27,139 nucleotides of DNA from Prevotella sp. (GTDB lineage Bacteria; Bacteroidota; Bacteroidia; Bacteroidales; Bacteroidaceae), in assembly GCA_022732315.1 (NCBI GenBank), contig JAIJUV010000017.1, positions 1-27,139 on the forward strand, in the 5' to 3' direction. Positions 8,498-17,297 of the stretch are shown here, in pieces. Each line of letters opens with the position of its first letter. Positions within the stretch are counted from its first letter, which is position 1. Both the position numbers and the translations under genes were made by a program. The notes below the pieces were generated by a model. That model made no database searches. It was not told where the DNA came from and worked only from the letters and a program-made list of their open reading frames with translations.

Positions 8498-9274
8498 ATG
8501 AACAATAACAAGATATCTGTAGTTATCAATACATACAACGCATCAAAGTTCCTGGCGAGAGTCCTAGACTCCGTCAAGGACTTTGATGAGATAGTCATCT
8601 GTGATATGGAAAGCACGGACGACACGCTTGAGATAGCCCAGCGTTATGGGTGCAAGATAGTGACATTCAAGAAAAAAGGAGTTTCTATAGTAGAACCGGC
8701 ACGCCAGTTTGCGATAGATGCAGCCTCCCATCCTTGGGTCTTGGTTGTGGATGCTGATGAGCTTGTTACGCCGGCGCTTCATGATTATCTCTATGCGAAG
8801 ATAGCTGAGGCTCAGTGTCCGGACGGCATCAGTATCCCGAGAAAGAATTACTTCATGGGTCGCTTTATGCACAGCAGCTATCCCGACTACATTCTGCGCT
8901 TCTTCAGAAAGAACAAGACCCATTGGCCGCCGGTAATCCATACATCGCCGGTAGTAGATGGTGTTGTATATCGGGTTCCCCGCAACAGGGAAGAGCTGGC
9001 CTTCGAGCATCTTGCCAACGACAGCATTGCCGACATCATGCGCAAGAACAACACCTATAGTGACTATGAGGTAGAGCGCCGGAAGGACAAGCAATATGGT
9101 GTTGGTAAACTATTCTTGCGTCCAGTGTTTCGTATGTTTAAGGCTTATATTCTAAAAGGTGGGTGGCGTGATGGTGTGCCTGGGCTTGTTTATGCCTTGT
9201 TGATGGGTACGTACCAAATGTTGATTGTTGCAAAAGTGATAGAAAAAAATAAAAGTCAGTATAATGGAGTCTGA
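8498..9274 (+). CDS. Family 2 glycosyltransferase, WaaE/KdtX-like
   Basis: This 258-residue GT-A enzyme resembles the WaaE/KdtX group that adds a hexose to lipopolysaccharide inner core. It starts KISVVINTYNASKFLARVL and has VICDMESTDDT, a nucleotide-binding segment. The metal-binding VVDADEL has D85 and D87. The C-terminal quarter contains an amphipathic to hydrophobic segment consistent with membrane association. It follows the LTA-synthase-like gene by 55 bp and overlaps the next gene by 11 bp, so translation may be coupled. Confidence 0.88.
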   Translation: MNNNKISVVINTYNASKFLARVLDSVKDFDEIVICDMESTDDTLEIAQRYGCKIVTFKKKGVSIVEPARQFAIDAASHPWVLVVDADELVTPALHDYLYAKIAEAQCPDGISIPRKNYFMGRFMHSSYPDYILRFFRKNKTHWPPVIHTSPVVDGVVYRVPRNREELAFEHLANDSIADIMRKNNTYSDYEVERRKDKQYGVGKLFLRPVFRMFKAYILKGGWRDGVPGLVYALLMGTYQMLIVAKVIEKNKSQYNGV

Positions 9275-10199
9275 AAATATAATTAAAAGATCGCAATCGA
9301 TTATAAATCAAAAATCTTGTAAGTATATACCTGATGTAAGTATAATAGTTCCTATATATAATGTAGAGAAATATTTAAGACGCTGTATTGATAGCATCTT
9401 GTCTCAAACTTTTATTAGTTTTGAATTGCTCTTGATAGATGATGGAAGTACTGATGCTTCAGGAGCTATTTGTGATGAGTATGCTCTGATGGATAGGCGT
9501 ATCCATGTTACTCACCAGATAAATAGGGGAGTTAGTGCGGCTCGTAATGTTGGATTGGATAAAAGTGTAGGTAAGTATGTATGCTTCGTTGATTCTGATG
9601 ATTGGGTAACTTCCGATTATTTGGCCACACTTATGGAGCAAGTGCAGGGATTTGATGTTCTCTTTTTTGGCTTTTTTCTTAGATATAATGATGAAAGTTC
9701 TATGAGTTTATCATTGAGAAGGCAATGTGCTGTTAATGAAATAGAAAAAGAACAATTAATGTTGTCTTTGTGTAAGAATGATACAGGCTATAATGTTTTG
9801 GGTTATGCTTTCGATAAAATTTTTAGGAGAAATTTAATTGAAAAGTATAATTTGCGTTTTGATGAGAATATTTGTTTGGGAGAAGATGAAATCTTTGCTC
9901 TGGCATATTGTCTTAAGGCGCAATATTTAAAAGTAATACCTGATGTCCTTTATTATTATTCGCCAAGGGTAGGTGGATTGGCAAGTCAAAAGGAATCATA
10001 TAAATCTTGCTACTCTAAATATAAGGCTCTAGTTGATAATATTATAGATATGGGGTCAAGTGAAATGTTGGAAATGTGGCATAAACGAGCTTATCATACG
10101 CTACAGGATGTGGCTAAAACACAAAAATATAATTTATTGTTTTACCTTTGGTTTCAACTGCGAGCTTTTTGGTATAAAATAAATTATAATCTTCATTAG
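9264..10199 (+). CDS. Family 2 glycosyltransferase
   Basis: The 311-residue protein has a classical GT-A domain: SIIVPIYNVEKYLRRCIDS, LLIDDGSTD, RGVSAARNVGLD and the metal site FVDSDDW with D110 and D112. Such enzymes extend capsule or O-antigen repeat units. The start at 9264 lies inside the end of the preceding gene (11-bp overlap). Its DNA is visibly richer in A and T, with more AAT/TTA/ATA codons, than the genes before it, suggesting separate acquisition. It is the last gene of the operon, before the terminator at 10222-10269. Confidence 0.88.
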   Translation: MESENIIKRSQSIINQKSCKYIPDVSIIVPIYNVEKYLRRCIDSILSQTFISFELLLIDDGSTDASGAICDEYALMDRRIHVTHQINRGVSAARNVGLDKSVGKYVCFVDSDDWVTSDYLATLMEQVQGFDVLFFGFFLRYNDESSMSLSLRRQCAVNEIEKEQLMLSLCKNDTGYNVLGYAFDKIFRRNLIEKYNLRFDENICLGEDEIFALAYCLKAQYLKVIPDVLYYYSPRVGGLASQKESYKSCYSKYKALVDNIIDMGSSEMLEMWHKRAYHTLQDVAKTQKYNLLFYLWFQLRAFWYKINYNLH

Positions 10200-10221
10200 A
10201 TTCTGCAGATGATAGAATTGT

Positions 10222-10269
10222 AAAACTTTGCCTTTGATTGATGCTCTTATTTGTCAAAGGCAAAGTTTT
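10222..10269. terminator. Strong bidirectional terminator between the two glycan operons
   Basis: A perfect 16-bp stem (AAAACTTTGCCTTTGA with TCAAAGGCAAAGTTTT) has a 16-base loop and T-runs on both sides. It sits between the plus-strand gene ending at 10199 and the minus-strand gene ending at 10286, so it can serve both transcription units. Confidence 0.85.
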
Positions 10270-10285
10270 TAAAAGAGTTTATCTG

Positions 10286-11086
10286 TTATCTGAGATATTT
10301 ATCTATACCGTTCTCACACCAGGACAGGTGTTCTTTCTTAACTTTTTCGAGTTCCGTGAAATGGCGTTGCTCATTGTCTCTTGATGCTTCTTTGTGGTAG
10401 AGGTGATATACGGCGCCACCCATTTTCAAAGCTTTCTTCTTGACTCCTGCGAAGTGAAGGCGGAATGCGATTTCTCCATCTTCATGTCCCCATTGCATGA
10501 GGTCTTCATTATAGCCATTTACTTTGATGAGGTCTTCTTTCCAGAAGGCCATGTTGCAGCCGCGGAGATGGTCTATCTTCTTGGCGTATCTCAAGGCCAT
10601 ATAATGGCGTAAGAGTTTGGAGCGGAAACTGTTGAGCAGAAAACTTGTTGGCATGTTCCAGATATTCAGCTTGAAATTCTTTGATGCCATGATGCGATGG
10701 GTTACTTCGGGAGAAAGCTTAACTCTACTTCCGCATACGAAATAATTTTTCTCTGCAAGCTCCAGATGGTCGCTCACGAAATGTGATGACAGTACCACGT
10801 CTCCATCTACTTGCAGGATATAGTCGCCTGTGATTTGGGCTATGGCCATATTCAAAATGATTGTTTTGCGAAAGCCTTTATCCTCATGCCATACATGCTT
10901 GATAGGGATGGTTGTTTCTTTCCTTAATTTGTCTATTAAATCCTTTGTGTCTTGTGTGGAACCATCGTCTGCAATGACTATCTCATCTGGAAGTATGGTC
11001 TGTGCAAACATGCTTCTTATCGAAAGTTCCAGGGCTTCCGGCCAATTGTATGTAGATACAAGGATACTAACTTTTATTTTTTTCAT
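10286..11086 (-). CDS. Family 2 glycosyltransferase with a galactosyltransferase-type C-terminal domain
   Basis: The 266-residue enzyme begins KVSILVSTYNWPEALELSI and carries VIADDGSTQDT, the metal-binding VDGDVVL (D94, D96) and a C-terminal WGHEDGEIAFRL. The C-terminal part matches the Glyco_transf_7C region seen in chondroitin-polymerase-like and galactosyltransferase enzymes, where the ED pair is catalytic. It is the last gene of the leftward operon, 14 bp after the Caps_synth-like gene. It probably adds one sugar to a surface polysaccharide; the sugar cannot be inferred. Confidence 0.88.
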   Translation of the reverse strand: MKKIKVSILVSTYNWPEALELSIRSMFAQTILPDEIVIADDGSTQDTKDLIDKLRKETTIPIKHVWHEDKGFRKTIILNMAIAQITGDYILQVDGDVVLSSHFVSDHLELAEKNYFVCGSRVKLSPEVTHRIMASKNFKLNIWNMPTSFLLNSFRSKLLRHYMALRYAKKIDHLRGCNMAFWKEDLIKVNGYNEDLMQWGHEDGEIAFRLHFAGVKKKALKMGGAVYHLYHKEASRDNEQRHFTELEKVKKEHLSWCENGIDKYLR

Positions 11087-11100
11087 AATGGATGTTTTAT

Positions 11101-12006
11101 TTAATTTATTGACTTGTAGAATGAGAAGAATTCATCAGGAATCTCTTTCTTGTAGGTGAGTTTATGCATAAAAGATTTTTCTTTGATTTTTGCTAACTCT
11201 TGTTGGTTGTTTGGTGTTCTTGACAAGATGAATTTCATCAAAGCTTGCGTCTCTTTCTCAGAAACAACAGGCATTTTCTGAAAATCTTCTCTTGCTTTAG
11301 AGTCTGAAGTAATGAGAGCCTTGAACATCAGATGGAGTTGAAAATAATGTAGTAGTTTCTTTTCATGAAGCCACATCGTATTCATTAGCAAACACCATGC
11401 TTGCATTATATAGTTGTTTGGTTTAGCATGCATAAAACAACTTTGTATTTGTGTAAAAGCAAACTCCCCATACGCATGATACATGAATAGTGGTTGCTTA
11501 TCCATCCATTCGGGGGTAGATTGGGTTAATAGGCAAGTTGCATCTATCCAATAACCTCCATATCTTGCTAAGAGATTGATACGTAAAATATCAGAAAACT
11601 GTGTATTGCTGATATTTCCCTTTCTCCATTTCTTAATGATGGTTGTTGGCAAGGTCAAATAGTCAGCAAAGTTTTCTGCCGTAATGATGATTCTCTTTTG
11701 GTTACTCTTCTTGTATTTTTCTACAGAATTCAAGCACATTTTTACCAAGTCTGGAGCTTGCTCTATGCCTTGCAGCCAACATTGCCAAATATATTCGATA
11801 TTTTCATTTGCGCTTTTTTCAATAGGCAAATGGTGATAGTCATTTTTCAATGGCATCACATATTTGCGCAGGAAATATCGTTCCACTCTCTTGTCGTTGA
11901 GTGGATTAAGTGCATATCTTACTTTGTGCCTTAAAGATTTGTTAGGAATGACAGCAGAGCAGATAGTGCAGAACAGTTTTCTAAATGCTAGCCAAACATG
12001 GTTCAT
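11101..12006 (-). CDS. Capsular polysaccharide synthesis glycosyltransferase (Caps_synth / GT32-like)
   Basis: This 301-residue protein has the features of the Caps_synth family (PF05704): IEYIWQCWLQGIEQAP near residue 70, a central FSDILRINLLARYGGYWIDA, and D155 in YWIDAT at the place of the DxD metal site. The expected second acidic residue is replaced (D-A-T), so the site should be checked against relatives. The DNA is AT-rich compared with the GT11 and acyltransferase genes upstream. It starts only 7 bp after the GT11 gene and is clearly co-transcribed. It is likely an alpha-glycosyltransferase for an oligosaccharide repeat or core extension. Confidence 0.82.
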   Translation of the reverse strand: MNHVWLAFRKLFCTICSAVIPNKSLRHKVRYALNPLNDKRVERYFLRKYVMPLKNDYHHLPIEKSANENIEYIWQCWLQGIEQAPDLVKMCLNSVEKYKKSNQKRIIITAENFADYLTLPTTIIKKWRKGNISNTQFSDILRINLLARYGGYWIDATCLLTQSTPEWMDKQPLFMYHAYGEFAFTQIQSCFMHAKPNNYIMQAWCLLMNTMWLHEKKLLHYFQLHLMFKALITSDSKAREDFQKMPVVSEKETQALMKFILSRTPNNQQELAKIKEKSFMHKLTYKKEIPDEFFSFYKSIN

Positions 12007-12013
12007 ATCTATT

Positions 12014-12832
12014 CTATCTTATGTTACGGAATAATTGATTGAATTTATCAAATGAGTTTAAGGAGATTTTATCCTCCTTGTTTTCTATCCATAGGAGCGG
12101 AAGATCATGATACATGGCTGCCACCAGAGAGAATGTACTTGGAGCACCTATCAGATAATCACATTCCGAAAGCAGGCATAGGTCATCTTCTTGACCGCCC
12201 TGTGGAAATACGATGGTGGCACCTTTTAGCTGATCCCGATAGAATGACTTGTCAAGGGCAGGATCGTTGCTGCAGATATACACCGTCAACTGCTTATCTG
12301 GAAACAGCGACTGGAACTGCTGAATGTAATCTTGGTATACATCATCTTCAAAATAGTATTTCCCATTATGCCATGTCTTGTAGTCACCTCGGCGAATATG
12401 CACACCAAGCCTAATCTCATCAATCTTCTTTTTGCCCATGAAGGCCTGGGTTTTATCCAGGATAGGCTTGTCGAAGGAAAAGAGGTCTATGATTTCGGCT
12501 TTATACTTGATGAAGAGTTCGTAGAAACGAACACACCAGCCTTTTATCAGAACATGTTTATGACGGGCTACAATAGCAGCATCTCTTTCAATAGCCTCTT
12601 CGGCTATGTCGTTGAAATCCACGGTAGCTATCAGTCCCCACTTGGCAGCATACTTGGCAGCTGCGTAGGTTAGGAAGTTGTGCCAACGGGTGTGGCATAT
12701 CTTGAAATACTGGTATTTATAGCAGAAACGCATGGATACGCTCTTCCTGCCATGCTCACGTGCCCAAGCGTAAACATGACCATATTGCAGGATATTGTTG
12801 CACATGCGTCCCTTGTCTGTTGCAAAAATCAT
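12014..12832 (-). CDS. GT11 family alpha-1,2-fucosyltransferase-like protein
   Basis: The 272-residue enzyme shows the GT11 signature HIRRGDY (H145, R147, R148, D150), which binds the GDP part of GDP-fucose. It also has the N-terminal pattern GRMCNNILQYGHVYAWA, equivalent to the family's GxGLGNQ-F opening, here divergent, and a C-terminal DYLIGAPSTFSLVAA. It is shorter than many GT11 members but both conserved ends are present. It lies 38 bp downstream of the acyltransferase and 7 bp upstream of the Caps_synth-like gene. The assignment to the fold is firm; fucose as the actual donor is likely but not proven. Confidence 0.78.
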   Translation of the reverse strand: MIFATDKGRMCNNILQYGHVYAWAREHGRKSVSMRFCYKYQYFKICHTRWHNFLTYAAAKYAAKWGLIATVDFNDIAEEAIERDAAIVARHKHVLIKGWCVRFYELFIKYKAEIIDLFSFDKPILDKTQAFMGKKKIDEIRLGVHIRRGDYKTWHNGKYYFEDDVYQDYIQQFQSLFPDKQLTVYICSNDPALDKSFYRDQLKGATIVFPQGGQEDDLCLLSECDYLIGAPSTFSLVAAMYHDLPLLWIENKEDKISLNSFDKFNQLFRNIR

Positions 12833-12870
12833 ATTTCTTTAATATAGATGTTATATTTTACTGGATATTA

Positions 12871-13800
12871 TTATTCTGTTCTCATCTTATGTGTCACGGG
12901 GTCTACTATCTTCAGCCATTGCTCACGGGTTCGCTTCCAGCGGTTGTGAGTCCAGAGCCAGAAGGCTGGTTGGCGTTGGATGGATTTCTCCAGGGCTCGG
13001 AAATACATCTCGGTAATCTCGAATTCCTTGCATTCCTTTGGCTTGTCTGTCAGAAGCTTGAATTCACCCTTGTAGTAGCCTCGCTTTACCCGTTGCATAT
13101 CAAGGTAATATACGGCAAAGTTGGCTTTTACGGCTATCTTCTCCGTTCCTGTCAATACTGGGGTGTCGTGGTGCAGAAAGTCTGTCCAGTAATGGATGTT
13201 GTTCCAGAACGGCACCTGGTCGGCGATGAAACCGATAACTATCTGTTTGCCTTCCTGGCGCATCTTTACGATTTTTCTCAGGGTTTCTGCCATAGGGATG
13301 CTGATGGAACCCAGGCGGTTGCGGAGATACAGGAAGAGTTTGTCAAAGGCGGGATTCTCCAGCACATGGTAAATCTGTCCGAAGGTGATGTCATCGCCAG
13401 CCCAGAGAGGCAGGGAGGTAACCCATTCCCAGTTGCAGTAATGTCCCAGATATATAGCGCACGACTGGCCTTTCTGGCATGATTCTCTTACTTTCTCTGC
13501 ACCTATGAACTGCATGCGTTTCATCACCTGCTTCTTGCTCATCGTGAAGAGCTTGATGGTTTCTACGATATAGTCGCAGAACCAGGAGTAGAATTCCTTC
13601 TCTATCTTGATGCGCTCTGCCTCGCTTTTTTCAGGGAAAGAGTCGAAGAGATGTTTTCTTACCAGTGGGCGGCGGTATTTTACCACATAATAAATAAGGT
13701 AAAATAAGCCATCGCTGAGAATGTAGAGCACTCTCAGCGGCAGCAGAGACATCAAGTACCAAATGCAGAATACACTGCCATATAATATCTTCTTCATCAT
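12871..13800 (-). CDS. Lipid A secondary acyltransferase, LpxL/HtrB-like
   Basis: The protein (309 residues from the chosen start) belongs to the LpxL/HtrB lysophospholipid acyltransferase family, which adds a secondary acyl chain to lipid A at the inner membrane. An N-terminal membrane anchor (YGSVFCIWYLMSLLPLRVLY) precedes the catalytic H-x4-E at H120/E125 in GHYCNWEW. Further conserved blocks follow, such as GFIADQVPF and the C-terminal FWLWTHNRWK. I chose the ATG at 13800, preceded by AGAAAGAAGAA. The upstream in-frame ATG at 13872 would overlap the ABC gene and add 24 residues unlike the family. Its position directly behind an MsbA-like exporter fits lipid A maturation. Confidence 0.9.
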   Translation of the reverse strand: MMKKILYGSVFCIWYLMSLLPLRVLYILSDGLFYLIYYVVKYRRPLVRKHLFDSFPEKSEAERIKIEKEFYSWFCDYIVETIKLFTMSKKQVMKRMQFIGAEKVRESCQKGQSCAIYLGHYCNWEWVTSLPLWAGDDITFGQIYHVLENPAFDKLFLYLRNRLGSISIPMAETLRKIVKMRQEGKQIVIGFIADQVPFWNNIHYWTDFLHHDTPVLTGTEKIAVKANFAVYYLDMQRVKRGYYKGEFKLLTDKPKECKEFEITEMYFRALEKSIQRQPAFWLWTHNRWKRTREQWLKIVDPVTHKMRTE

Positions 13801-13852
13801 TTCTTCTTTCTGTAAGAATGCAAATTCAACATTCAACAAATTCTTTCTTATC

Positions 13853-15706
13853 CTACACTTGCTGCATGTCATGCAGCTTGCGGTAGTAACCGTTCTTGGC
13901 TATCAGATCCTCGTGGGTGCCTCGCTCCACGATTCTTCCTTCGTGCAATACGCAGATCTCGTCGGCATTCTTGATGGTACTCAGGCGGTGGGCCACAGCC
14001 ACGGTGGTACGGGTCTTCATCAATCTCTCCAGGGCATCCTGTACCAGGCGCTCGCTCTCGGTATCAAGAGCCGATGTTGCCTCGTCGAGGATAAGGATAG
14101 GAGGATTCTTGAGGATGGCACGGGCTATGCTCACACGCTGGCGCTGACCGCCGGAGAGTCTGCCGCCACGGTCGCCGATATTGGTATCGAATCCGTGCTC
14201 CGATTTGGTGATGAACTCGTAGGCATTGGCTATCTTAGCAGCATTGGCAATTTCCTCGTCGGTAGCATCTGTCTTGCCGAAGCGGATGTTGTCCTTGAAG
14301 CTGGCGTTGAAGAGGATAGCCTCCTGGTTCACATTACCTATCAGCTGGCGAAGATCGTGTACGGCAAGGTCTTTCACGTTGATGCCGTCGATGAGCACCT
14401 CGCCCTCCTGTACATCGTAGTAGCGAGGAATCAGGTCGAGCATTGTACTCTTTCCGCTACCGCTCTGACCCACCAGTGCGATGGTCTTTCCCTTAGGAAT
14501 CACCAGGTTGATATCCTTCAATACATAAACCAGCTCATCGTTCTGATGGTCGGTATAAGCGAAAGATACGTGGCGGAACTCTATCTGATGCTCGAAGCTG
14601 CTGATATGTTCAGGGTTCTCCTTGTCCTTGATTTCGATCTTGGCTTTCAGAATCTTGTCGATACGTGCCATGGAGGCGAGACCCTTAGGAATATTGTAGC
14701 TCGCCTTGGAAAATTCCTTCAGCGGGTTGATGATGCTGTAGAGCATCACGAGATAGAAGATGATGGTAGGACCGTCTATTCTGCCGTAATCCAGAACCAG
14801 GATACCGCCAAACCACAATACTACCACGATGAGGATGGTTCCCAGGAACTCACTCATCGGGTGTGCCATCTGCTGACGGATGTTCACGCGCATGATGTTG
14901 TCGCGATAACTGCTATTCACCTGGTTGAAGCGCCAGTTCATCTTACCTTCAGCACAGAAAGCCTTGATGATGCGCAATCCGCCCAAGGTCTCCTCTACCA
15001 TACTCATCGTATCGCTCCAGAGACCTTGTGCCTCTGCACTCTGCGCCTTCAGTTTTCTACCCACATATCCCATGAACCAGCCGAATGGTGGCACAAAGAG
15101 GATGGTGAAGAGGGTGAGCTGCCAGCTGATGCAGATGAGCGTGATGAAATAGAAGAGAATCAGGATAGGATTCTTGAAGAGCATATCGAGCGACGACATG
15201 ATGCTGTTCTCCACTTCCTGCACATCACCGCTCATTCGGGCGATGATATCTCCCTTGCGCTCCTCGCTGAAGAAGCCCAGCGAAAGCGAGGTAATCTTCT
15301 GGTAGAGTTGGTTGCGGATATCGCGAACAATACCTGTACGGATAGGGATGATGGTGGCTGAAGACAGAAAATAGGCTCCCGTCTTGAGGAATGTCATGAA
15401 GGCTAGGAACAAGCCGATAACCAGCAGAGCCAGTGATGCACTGTGCGCCACGATGAACTCCTGGATGTAATAATACAGGTTGTTGGTTGCCACTTCCTTG
15501 ATGCTGCCCAGCGTTCCATCCCATTCCATATAGTCGTTGGCACGGATGCCGCCATCTACCTGGAAGAGAATCTGCAGGATAGGAATCAAGGCTGCAAACG
15601 AAAATATGTTCAATACCGCAGACAGGATATTGAACAGAACAGAAAGCCCCAGATACTTCTTGTATGGAGGGACGAATCGGCGTAAGATTTGCAAAAATTC
15701 CTTCAT
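13853..15706 (-). CDS. MsbA-like ABC exporter (membrane plus ATPase domain)
   Basis: This half-transporter of 617 residues has six membrane helices in its first 330 residues, followed by an ATPase domain. Motifs are Walker A GQSGSGKST (413-421), signature LSGGQ (517-521), Walker B LILDEATSALD with D541/E542, and the H-loop VAHRLST. Likely cargo is lipid A-core or another glycolipid, because an LpxL-like gene and several glycosyltransferases follow in the same operon. I chose the ATG at 15706 (MKEFLQILRRFVPPYKKYLG), which fits the family. The ATG at 15742 lies upstream of the -7 box and cannot be used from that promoter. The predicted mRNA is almost leaderless. Confidence 0.92.
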   Translation of the reverse strand: MKEFLQILRRFVPPYKKYLGLSVLFNILSAVLNIFSFAALIPILQILFQVDGGIRANDYMEWDGTLGSIKEVATNNLYYYIQEFIVAHSASLALLVIGLFLAFMTFLKTGAYFLSSATIIPIRTGIVRDIRNQLYQKITSLSLGFFSEERKGDIIARMSGDVQEVENSIMSSLDMLFKNPILILFYFITLICISWQLTLFTILFVPPFGWFMGYVGRKLKAQSAEAQGLWSDTMSMVEETLGGLRIIKAFCAEGKMNWRFNQVNSSYRDNIMRVNIRQQMAHPMSEFLGTILIVVVLWFGGILVLDYGRIDGPTIIFYLVMLYSIINPLKEFSKASYNIPKGLASMARIDKILKAKIEIKDKENPEHISSFEHQIEFRHVSFAYTDHQNDELVYVLKDINLVIPKGKTIALVGQSGSGKSTMLDLIPRYYDVQEGEVLIDGINVKDLAVHDLRQLIGNVNQEAILFNASFKDNIRFGKTDATDEEIANAAKIANAYEFITKSEHGFDTNIGDRGGRLSGGQRQRVSIARAILKNPPILILDEATSALDTESERLVQDALERLMKTRTTVAVAHRLSTIKNADEICVLHEGRIVERGTHEDLIAKNGYYRKLHDMQQV

Positions 15707-15711
15707 AGGTG

Positions 15712-15743
15712 CAAATATAGTGTTTTTAAGGAAGACCGCCAAA
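15712..15743 (-). promoter_or_regulatory. Promoter of the MsbA-like operon, overlapping a hairpin
   Basis: On the minus strand a -33 TTTG (15740-15743) and a -7 TATATTTG (15712-15719) are separated by 20 bp. The -33 box lies inside the hairpin at 15732-15757, and the -7 box ends only 5 bp before the ATG. Transcription would therefore start at or next to the start codon. Confidence 0.7.
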
Positions 15744-15757
15744 CTTTTGGCGGTCTT
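15732..15757. terminator. Stable hairpin between miaB and the MsbA-like gene
   Basis: A 12-bp perfect stem (AAGACCGCCAAA with TTTGGCGGTCTT) has a two-base loop. It lies downstream of miaB and upstream of the ABC gene. The side following it on the minus strand (CCTTAAAAACA) is not U-rich, whereas the plus-strand side is. Whether it ends miaB transcription is therefore uncertain; it could insulate or regulate the overlapping promoter. Confidence 0.5.
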
Positions 15758-15850
15758 TCTTGACTTTTATTCTGTTTTTTCTTATAGGAGAGTCGTTTTG
15801 ACTCTGTTTTTTCTTTTTCTGGGAGTATTTGGGTATATTTTCACTTCTTT

Positions 15851-15895
15851 TTCTAAAGAAGCATTCTTACTCTTTTAGAGGGAGCATCCTTACTC
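15851..15895 (-). repeat. Degenerate two-unit tandem repeat at the 3' end of miaB
   Basis: Two units of 22 and 23 bp (15851-15872 and 15873-15895) share the pattern TT[C/T]TAnAG..AGCAT[T/C]CTTACTC. The second unit includes the miaB stop codon, so the repeat probably arose by duplication of the gene end. Confidence 0.45.
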
Positions 15896-17224
15896 CTTCA
15901 CTTCCTCTCCGAAGAGGGTAGCAGAGGTAGAACCGGTGATGCGGACCTTTACGAACTCTCCGATGTGGTGGTTGCCCTTGTCGATGACCACCGCCTTGTT
16001 CTGCTCGGTACGGCCCATCATCTGCTCACGGCTACGCTTACTGAAGTTTTCGATGAGGATGGTGAATTCCTTGCCCTCGTCCTTCTTGTTCTGCTCGGCG
16101 CTCACTTCGGTCTGTAGCTTGATGAGCTCGTTGAGGCGGGCTATCTTGGTTTCCTCAGAAACGTTGTCTGGCAGATGCTTGGCTGCGTAGGTGCCCGGGC
16201 GCTCTGAATACTTGAACATGAAGGCGCTGTCGAAGCCTACTTCCTTCACCAGCGAGAGGGTTTCCTGATGGTCTTCCTCTGTCTCGTCGTGATAACCCAC
16301 GAAGATGTCGGTGGTGATGCCGCAGCCTGGGATGATGCGCTTGATGTCAGCGATGTGCTGCAGATACTCCTCACGGGTGTATTTGCGGTTCATCAGCTTC
16401 AGTATCTTGTTACTTCCGCTTTGGGCTGGGAAGTGGATGTGCTTGCAGAGGTTTGGCTCCTCGGCGATGGCCTGCAGGATGTCCTCGGTCATATCTTCCG
16501 GGTTAGAGGTGGTGAAGCGTACACGCATGTCTGGCACTGCCTGGGCTACCATGTGGAGGAGTTCGGCGAAGGAAAGACTGCCTTCCTCGCGCTTGCCCGA
16601 TGGCGAGAGGCCATAGCTGTTTACGTTCTGTCCCAGCAGGGTAACTTCCTTGAAACCACGCTGCTGCAAATCGCGCACCTCACGCAGGATGCTCTCGGCA
16701 TCGCGGCTGCGCTCACGTCCACGTGTATAAGGCACGATGCAGTAGTGGCAGAAGTTGTTGCAACCACGCATGATGCTTACGAAACCGCTCACTCTGTTGC
16801 CACCGATGCGCTGAGGCACGATGTCACGGTAGGTCTCGGTCTTTGAAAGTTCTATGTTGATGGCGTTGGTACCCATCTCGCACTGCGCAATCAAATCCGG
16901 CAGATTGAGATAGCTGTCTGGTCCACAGACCAGGTTGGCATAGTGGTTCTGGATGAGGTCATCCTTCACTCGCTCAGCCATGCAGCCCAATACGCCGAGA
17001 ATCACCTTTCTTCCCTTCTTCTGTTCAGCATGCAGGGTGTCGAGGCGATGGTAAATCTTGTTCTCCGCATTCTCGCGAATGCTGCAGGTGTTCAGGAAGA
17101 TGGCATCAGCCTCTTCCTCTTTCTCGCAAATCTCGTAGCCTGCCATCTGCATCACAGAGGCAACTACCTCGCTGTCTGCCACGTTCATCTGGCAGCCATA
17201 AGTCTCAATAAACAGTTTCTTCAT
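15890..17224 (-). CDS. miaB: tRNA-2-methylthio-N6-dimethylallyladenosine synthase MiaB
   Basis: MiaB is a radical SAM methylthiotransferase that converts i6A37 to ms2i6A37 in tRNAs reading UNN codons. The 444-residue protein has the N-terminal UPF0004 domain with its three cluster-binding cysteines (C11 in ETYGCQMN, then NTCSIRE and LGCMAER). The radical SAM CxxxCxxC motif is RGCNNFCHYCIVPYTRG, and a C-terminal TRAM domain follows. The family length and all cluster ligands are intact. It follows the PAP2 gene by 73 bp without a visible promoter box, so co-transcription is likely. Confidence 0.97.
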   Translation of the reverse strand: MKKLFIETYGCQMNVADSEVVASVMQMAGYEICEKEEEADAIFLNTCSIRENAENKIYHRLDTLHAEQKKGRKVILGVLGCMAERVKDDLIQNHYANLVCGPDSYLNLPDLIAQCEMGTNAINIELSKTETYRDIVPQRIGGNRVSGFVSIMRGCNNFCHYCIVPYTRGRERSRDAESILREVRDLQQRGFKEVTLLGQNVNSYGLSPSGKREEGSLSFAELLHMVAQAVPDMRVRFTTSNPEDMTEDILQAIAEEPNLCKHIHFPAQSGSNKILKLMNRKYTREEYLQHIADIKRIIPGCGITTDIFVGYHDETEEDHQETLSLVKEVGFDSAFMFKYSERPGTYAAKHLPDNVSEETKIARLNELIKLQTEVSAEQNKKDEGKEFTILIENFSKRSREQMMGRTEQNKAVVIDKGNHHIGEFVKVRITGSTSATLFGEEVKE

Positions 17225-17297
17225 TGTTCTAGATGAATTCTAATTTATATATTAATGTATAACTATGATTTCTTTTTTAGCATCCCCGATGCCGTCA

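Noticed and set aside
12871..13872. Longer start for the LpxL-like gene at 13872
   Set aside because: It would overlap the end of the ABC gene and add a 24-residue extension unlike the family; the ATG at 13800 has a better upstream sequence.
13763..15361. A 532-residue open frame on the plus strand
   Set aside because: It lies antisense to the MsbA-like gene, whose motifs are perfect, and its translation has no family features; it is a by-product of codon bias.
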